From Rhodobacterales bacterium (GTDB lineage Bacteria; Pseudomonadota; Alphaproteobacteria; Rhodobacterales; Rhodobacteraceae): 16,777 bases of DNA. Within the stretch, counting starts at the first letter, position 1. Every line of letters starts with the position of its first letter. The stretch lies in contig JANXPK010000199.1 in the NCBI GenBank assembly GCA_025357355.1, positions 1-16,777 on the forward strand. Direction: 5' to 3'. Positions 14,038 to 16,777 of the stretch are shown here, piece by piece. The notes under the pieces are model-generated. The model was given only the letters and a program-made list of their open reading frames with translations. It made no database searches and was not told where the DNA came from. The position numbers were made by a program, and so were the translations under genes.

Positions 14038-14949
14038 ATGCCCCTGACCTTGCCGCCGCTTAACGCCCTGCGCGCCTTCGAGGCTGCGGCCCGGACCGGC
14101 AGCTATGTGGCGGCGGCCGAAGAACTGGGCGTCTCGGCCGCAGCGATCAGCCAGCAGATCCGCAAGCTGGAAGACTATTTCGGCAAGGACCTGTTCACGC
14201 GGCTCAACAACCGGGTGATCCTGACCGATGCCGGACATGCGATCTTTGCCGGGACGGCGGACGCGTTGCAGGCGATATCGGACACGACGGGCGAGATGAT
14301 GTCAGACCGGTCGCGGTCGCGGCTGGTGATAAGTGCGATTGAATCGATGGCCGAGAAATGGCTTTTGCCGCAGTTGGTTGAGTTTGGCCGGATGCAGCCC
14401 GGTTTCCGCTATGACCTGCGGGTCGAGCCGGACCCGGTCGATTTCGCCCGGTTCAACATCGATCTGCGGCTGGGTTATGGTTCCGGACACTATCCTGATC
14501 AGGCGGTGCTGCCAGTTGGGCATGATGTGGTCCAGCCGATGTGCAGCCCGGCCTATCTGGCGCGCCATCCGGAGGTGGAAAAGGCCGGGATCGACGCGGT
14601 GCCGGACGATGATTTGCTGCACACCAGTTGGGGCCCGAGTTTCGGGTCGAACCCAAGTTGGCGGGCGTGGGCGGTGGCGGCGGGGCTGCGGTCGCGGTCG
14701 GACAAGATGGGCTTTCAGGTTGGCAGGTCGAGCCTTGCGCTTGATCTGGCACGGGCCGGGATGGGGGTGGCGCTGGCCCAGCGGATGATGGCTGCGGGCG
14801 ATCTGGCGGCGGGCACGCTGGTAACTTTGTCAGCGGTCACGCTGGCGCTGGGGCATCCCTATTGTCTGGCCTATCCGCGCGCCAAGGCTCGCAAGCGGGA
14901 CCTGCAGGCGTTGGTCGGGTTCCTGTCAAAGGCGGCAATGGAGAGCTAG
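14038..14949 (+). CDS. LysR-family transcriptional regulator (GcvA type)
   Basis: 303 residues. The winged helix-turn-helix at 6-66 begins LPPLNALRAFEAAARTGSYV and contains AAEELGVSAAAISQQIRKLE with FTRLNNRVILTDAG, the pattern of the GcvA subgroup of LysR regulators. The rest is a periplasmic-binding-like effector domain with SAIESMAEKWLLPQL and LRLGYGSGHYPD. ATG at 14038 is preceded by GAGGCGA; in-frame starts further upstream (13990) lack a site. It is divergent from the oxygenase/importer operon with a 151-bp shared region, the classical arrangement for a regulator of that operon; the inducer is probably the imported compound or its product (inference). The stop lies 9 bases before the right copy of the 64-bp element. 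Confidence 0.92.
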   Translation: MPLTLPPLNALRAFEAAARTGSYVAAAEELGVSAAAISQQIRKLEDYFGKDLFTRLNNRVILTDAGHAIFAGTADALQAISDTTGEMMSDRSRSRLVISAIESMAEKWLLPQLVEFGRMQPGFRYDLRVEPDPVDFARFNIDLRLGYGSGHYPDQAVLPVGHDVVQPMCSPAYLARHPEVEKAGIDAVPDDDLLHTSWGPSFGSNPSWRAWAVAAGLRSRSDKMGFQVGRSSLALDLARAGMGVALAQRMMAAGDLAAGTLVTLSAVTLALGHPYCLAYPRAKARKRDLQALVGFLSKAAMES

Positions 14950-14958
14950 CGCCGCGGC

Positions 14959-15022
14959 GGTCCGAACCTCGGACCATAACTTAAATCATTTAATTACATA
15001 GCATTAGATTTTTTTGTTAACC
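14959..15022 (-). repeat. 64-bp dispersed palindrome-bearing element, right copy
   Basis: Read on the minus strand from 15022 it begins GGTTAACA, continues through AT-rich sequence and AATGATTTAAGTTAT, and ends in the same 17-bp palindrome (14975-14959) as the left copy, at exactly the same distance. Orientation is inverted relative to 1397-1460. The surrounding 14950-15195 gap has no gene; it holds a TTGACA at 15140-15145 without a clear -10. Confidence 0.75.
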
Positions 15023-15195
15023 TGAAATTTAGACATTTTGGAACGCCTTCAGATCGGCCAACGGGCCACTTTGTCTTGGTTTGCGACGATTGCCGGGCAC
15101 ACGGAAACCCGTTGCCGTGACGTTCTGAATGGAAAAGAGTTGACAAACCCCGCTCCGGAATGGGAACGCCAGACATCGCGCAGGGGGCACATTTC

Positions 15196-15621
15196 ATGAC
15201 TGTCAGCTTCACCACCGATCGCATGCTGAACTTTGGCGACTGCGATATTTCGGGCACAGCCTATTATCCGGCCTATCTGAACATCCTGAACGGGGTGGTC
15301 GAGGAGTTCTGGACCGCGATCGGCTTTCCCTGGCATGAGATCATCTGGAAGGAACGCTGGGGCACGCCGACGGTGCATCTGAGTTGCGATTTCTCAAAGC
15401 CATCATTCTTCGGCGACCGGCTGACATTCCGGCTGACGGTGATCAAGGTTGGCCGGTCCTCGGTCCGCATCGGCCATACCGTGCATTGCGGCGATGAGTT
15501 CCGCTGGTCGGGCGAACAGGTGCTGGCGGCGAGCCATCTGATCGAGCACGATTCGATGCCATGGCCGCCTGCGGTCAAGGCCAAGCTGGAAAGCTTTTTG
15601 CCGGTGGTCTCGGAAGGCTGA
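15196..15621 (+). CDS. Acyl-CoA thioesterase, 4-hydroxybenzoyl-CoA thioesterase-like (hotdog fold)
   Basis: 141 residues, typical single-hotdog length. The active-site region LNFGDCDISGTAYYPAY (11-27) closely parallels the Pseudomonas 4-hydroxybenzoyl-CoA thioesterase motif FGDCDPAGIVWYPNY, with the catalytic Asp at D17. GTPTV (57-61) and the VIKVGRSSVRIGHTV strand also match. It should hydrolyse an aryl- or acyl-CoA in the cytoplasm; the exact substrate is not determined. ATG at 15196 follows AGGGGG (15182-15187) at 8-base spacing; an in-frame ATG at 15160 has only a weak GGA. It stands alone, between the right 64-bp element and a hairpin-rich gap, with no aromatic degradation genes nearby. 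Confidence 0.88.
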   Translation: MTVSFTTDRMLNFGDCDISGTAYYPAYLNILNGVVEEFWTAIGFPWHEIIWKERWGTPTVHLSCDFSKPSFFGDRLTFRLTVIKVGRSSVRIGHTVHCGDEFRWSGEQVLAASHLIEHDSMPWPPAVKAKLESFLPVVSEG

Positions 15622-15665
15622 CTTAGGGGTTGTTGAGGAGACCAATCTTTCTTTCTGATCTTCTT

Positions 15666-15691
15666 CCCCGATACGCCAAAGCGTATCGGGG
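15666..15691. repeat. Perfect 11-bp hairpin after the thioesterase gene
   Basis: CCCCGATACGC (15666-15676), loop CAAA, GCGTATCGGGG (15681-15691). It lies 45 bases after the thioesterase stop. The stem is terminator-strength but no T-run follows on either strand, so it may act as an mRNA 3' stabiliser or a repeat element. Confidence 0.7.
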
Positions 15692-15749
15692 AGGCGCCTG
15701 CCTGCCCCTGGCAGGCGCCTTCTGCGCCCGCCCAGGCAGGCGCCTCCCC
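15688..15749. repeat. Nested GC-rich inverted repeat in convergent intergenic region
   Basis: A perfect 17-bp inverted repeat has its left arm (GGGGAGGCGCCTGCCTG) at 15688-15704 and right arm at 15733-15749, separated by 28 bases. Inside it, GGCGCCTGCC (15694-15703) can instead pair with GGCAGGCGCC at 15710-15719. AGGCGCCT therefore occurs three times, giving competing hairpins, and the left arm shares GGGG with the adjacent 11-bp hairpin. Possibly a REP-like dispersed element or bidirectional transcript end. Confidence 0.7.
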
Positions 15750-15819
15750 TTGTCATCGTGGCGCCCGACCCAACCTCCCTTGCCGTCGCCTCGCGGCTCC
15801 CGGCAATCGGACCGATGAA

Positions 15820-15834
15820 GGCTCCACCGGAGCC
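15820..15834. repeat. Short hairpin downstream of the OppF-like gene
   Basis: GGCTCC-ACC-GGAGCC is a 6-bp inverted repeat 45 bases past the stop of the minus-strand ATPase gene. Followed on that strand only by TTCATC, so it is at best a weak terminator. Confidence 0.4.
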
Positions 15835-15879
15835 TACATCAAACGGTCCTCTGGGCGGCGGTCATGAAATTCAGACGGA

Positions 15880-16680
15880 TCAAGCCCAGACCTGATCGGG
15901 GTCGGGCAGGGGGATCGCGGCCAGAAGATCGCGGGTGGTTTGCGCCTGCGGGTCGGCGAAGAGGGCGGCGGTGTCGCGGTTTTCAACGATGCGCCCCTCT
16001 TGCAGCACCATCACCCGGTCGCAGAGGCGGCGGACCACAGAAAGGTCATGGCTGATGAAGGCGAGTGTCAGGCTGAGGTCGCGCACGAGGCCGCCGAGCA
16101 GGTTCAAGACCTGCGCCTGACTGGAGACGTCAAGGCCCGAGACGATCTCATCGGCGAGGATGAACTCGGGCTCCAGCGCGATGGCGCGGGCGATGCCGAC
16201 GCGCTGACGCTGGCCGCCGGAGACCTCATGCGGGTAGCGGCGGGCGAAGCTGGGATTCAGGCCGACATGGTCGAGGGCGCGGGCGACGCGGGTCCGGGTA
16301 TCGTCAAAGCCGTGCAGGCGCAGGGGTTCGGCGATGATGGTGCCGATGCGGTGGCGCGGGTTCAGGCTGCTCATCGGGTCCTGAAAGATCATCTGGAAGC
16401 GGCGGCGCAAGGGGCGCAAGGCGGTGTCGTCGAGATGGGTAATGTCGGTGCCGTCAAAGGTGATGTGACCGGCGGAGGGTTCCAGAAGCCGCACCAAGGC
16501 CCGCCCGAGGGTGGATTTGCCCGACCCCGAGCCGCCGACGATGCCCAGAACAGAGCCCTTGGGGATGGTGAAATCGAGGCCTTTGAGGATTTCGAGCCGT
16601 GGGGCGGCGCCGAACAGCGGCTTGCGCGTCATGTCGGCGAGAGAGAGGCGCAGGCCGGTGACGGTGTAAAGGTCAGCCAT
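15880..16680 (-). CDS. OppF/DppF-type ABC transporter ATPase of a second peptide importer
   Basis: 266 residues. Walker A GGSGSGKST (49-57), Q-loop FQDPMSSLNPRH (99-110), signature VSGGQRQRVGIARA (153-166), Walker B FILADEIVSGLD (173-184) and H-loop ISHDLS. The usual DEP after Walker B reads DEI here. The insert between the first strands (MTRKPLFGAAPRLEILKGL) is usual for OppF. The protein stops shortly after the ATPase core, without the cysteine-containing C-terminal extension. Its ATG (16680) overlaps the stop of the preceding gene by 8 bases (ATGGCTGA), the same coupling type as in the other importer operon. It is distinct from the fused ATPase at 6276 and belongs to another importer whose other subunits lie beyond the window. 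Confidence 0.92.
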   Translation of the reverse strand: MADLYTVTGLRLSLADMTRKPLFGAAPRLEILKGLDFTIPKGSVLGIVGGSGSGKSTLGRALVRLLEPSAGHITFDGTDITHLDDTALRPLRRRFQMIFQDPMSSLNPRHRIGTIIAEPLRLHGFDDTRTRVARALDHVGLNPSFARRYPHEVSGGQRQRVGIARAIALEPEFILADEIVSGLDVSSQAQVLNLLGGLVRDLSLTLAFISHDLSVVRRLCDRVMVLQEGRIVENRDTAALFADPQAQTTRDLLAAIPLPDPDQVWA

Positions 16681-16777
16681 GCTCGACCTCGGCGCGGACG
16701 GCGGCAAGGACGGCTTCGGGGACAGGGTTCAGCCCGGCGGTCGGGTCGGTGTATTTCGGCGTCGCAGCCAGAAGGGC
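16673..16777 (-). CDS. OppD/DppD-type ABC ATPase, last 34 residues (truncated by window edge)
   Basis: On the minus strand an open frame enters from the right edge and ends at TGA 16675-16673. It reads ALLAATPKYTDPTAGLNPVP followed by EAVLAAVRAEVEHG. The ALLAATP block is the end of the HPYTRALLAATP motif that closes peptide-importer ATPases. Its position directly upstream of, and overlapping, an OppF-type gene supports an OppD-type partner. Confidence 0.75.
   Translation of the reverse strand, partial: ALLAATPKYTDPTAGLNPVPEAVLAAVRAEVEHG

Noticed and set aside
15140..15168. TTGACA as a sigma-70 promoter for the thioesterase
   Set aside because: No acceptable -10 hexamer at 16-18 bases.
15630..15818. 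Short plus-strand frame after the thioesterase
   Set aside because: It spans the hairpin cluster; codon content is driven by the inverted repeats and there is no ribosome site.

Overview
The window is high-GC DNA with a strong G/C preference at third codon positions. Dense unidirectional operons, Tat leader peptides, peptide-type ABC importers, a GcvA-type LysR regulator and an AT-rich TTAAC-containing intergenic style together suggest an alphaproteobacterium, plausibly near Rhodobacterales. The taxonomic call is inference only: there is no rRNA or other marker gene here.

Layout. (1) 3-1286, plus strand: the 3' end of a gene for a large surface or secreted beta-strand-repeat protein. (2) 1639-6127, plus strand: a tight cluster of two tandem, about 77% identical Tat-exported protein-isoaspartate-methyltransferase-like proteins, then a 14-helix membrane protein with a spermidine-synthase-like central domain. 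A good small ORF candidate (2518-2658) lies between the two methyltransferases. (3) 6276-13886, minus strand: an apparent catabolic operon. Read 5' to 3' it is an Fe(II)/2-oxoglutarate oxygenase, a Rieske non-heme iron oxygenase, a Tat-type family 5 solute-binding protein, two DppB/DppC permeases and a fused DppD-DppF ATPase. (4) 14038-14949, plus strand: a divergent LysR regulator, probably of that operon. (5) 15196-15621, plus strand: a 4-hydroxybenzoyl-CoA-thioesterase-like hotdog protein. (6) 15880-16777, minus strand: the distal end of a second oligopeptide-type ABC operon (an OppF-like ATPase and the last 34 residues of an OppD-like ATPase).

How the genes may work together. Region 3 looks like an import-and-oxidise unit: a Dpp-type importer brings in a small nitrogenous compound (N-methylated or otherwise unusual amino acid or peptide) and two oxygenases process it, under LysR control. 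Region 2 is the most unusual part. Both methyltransferase-like proteins carry Tat-like leaders, and the positive-inside rule places the SAM-fold domain of the membrane partner on the periplasmic side. All three Rossmann-type domains are therefore predicted outside the cytoplasm, where S-adenosylmethionine is not expected.

Non-coding structure. A 64-bp element occurs twice in inverted orientation (1397-1460 and 14959-15022), each copy containing the same 17-bp palindrome; the pair brackets 13.6 kb. There is also a four-copy 11-bp-period direct repeat (6205-6243) and a nested set of strong hairpins (15666-15749) between convergent genes. No tRNA, rRNA, transposase, integrase or CRISPR array was seen.
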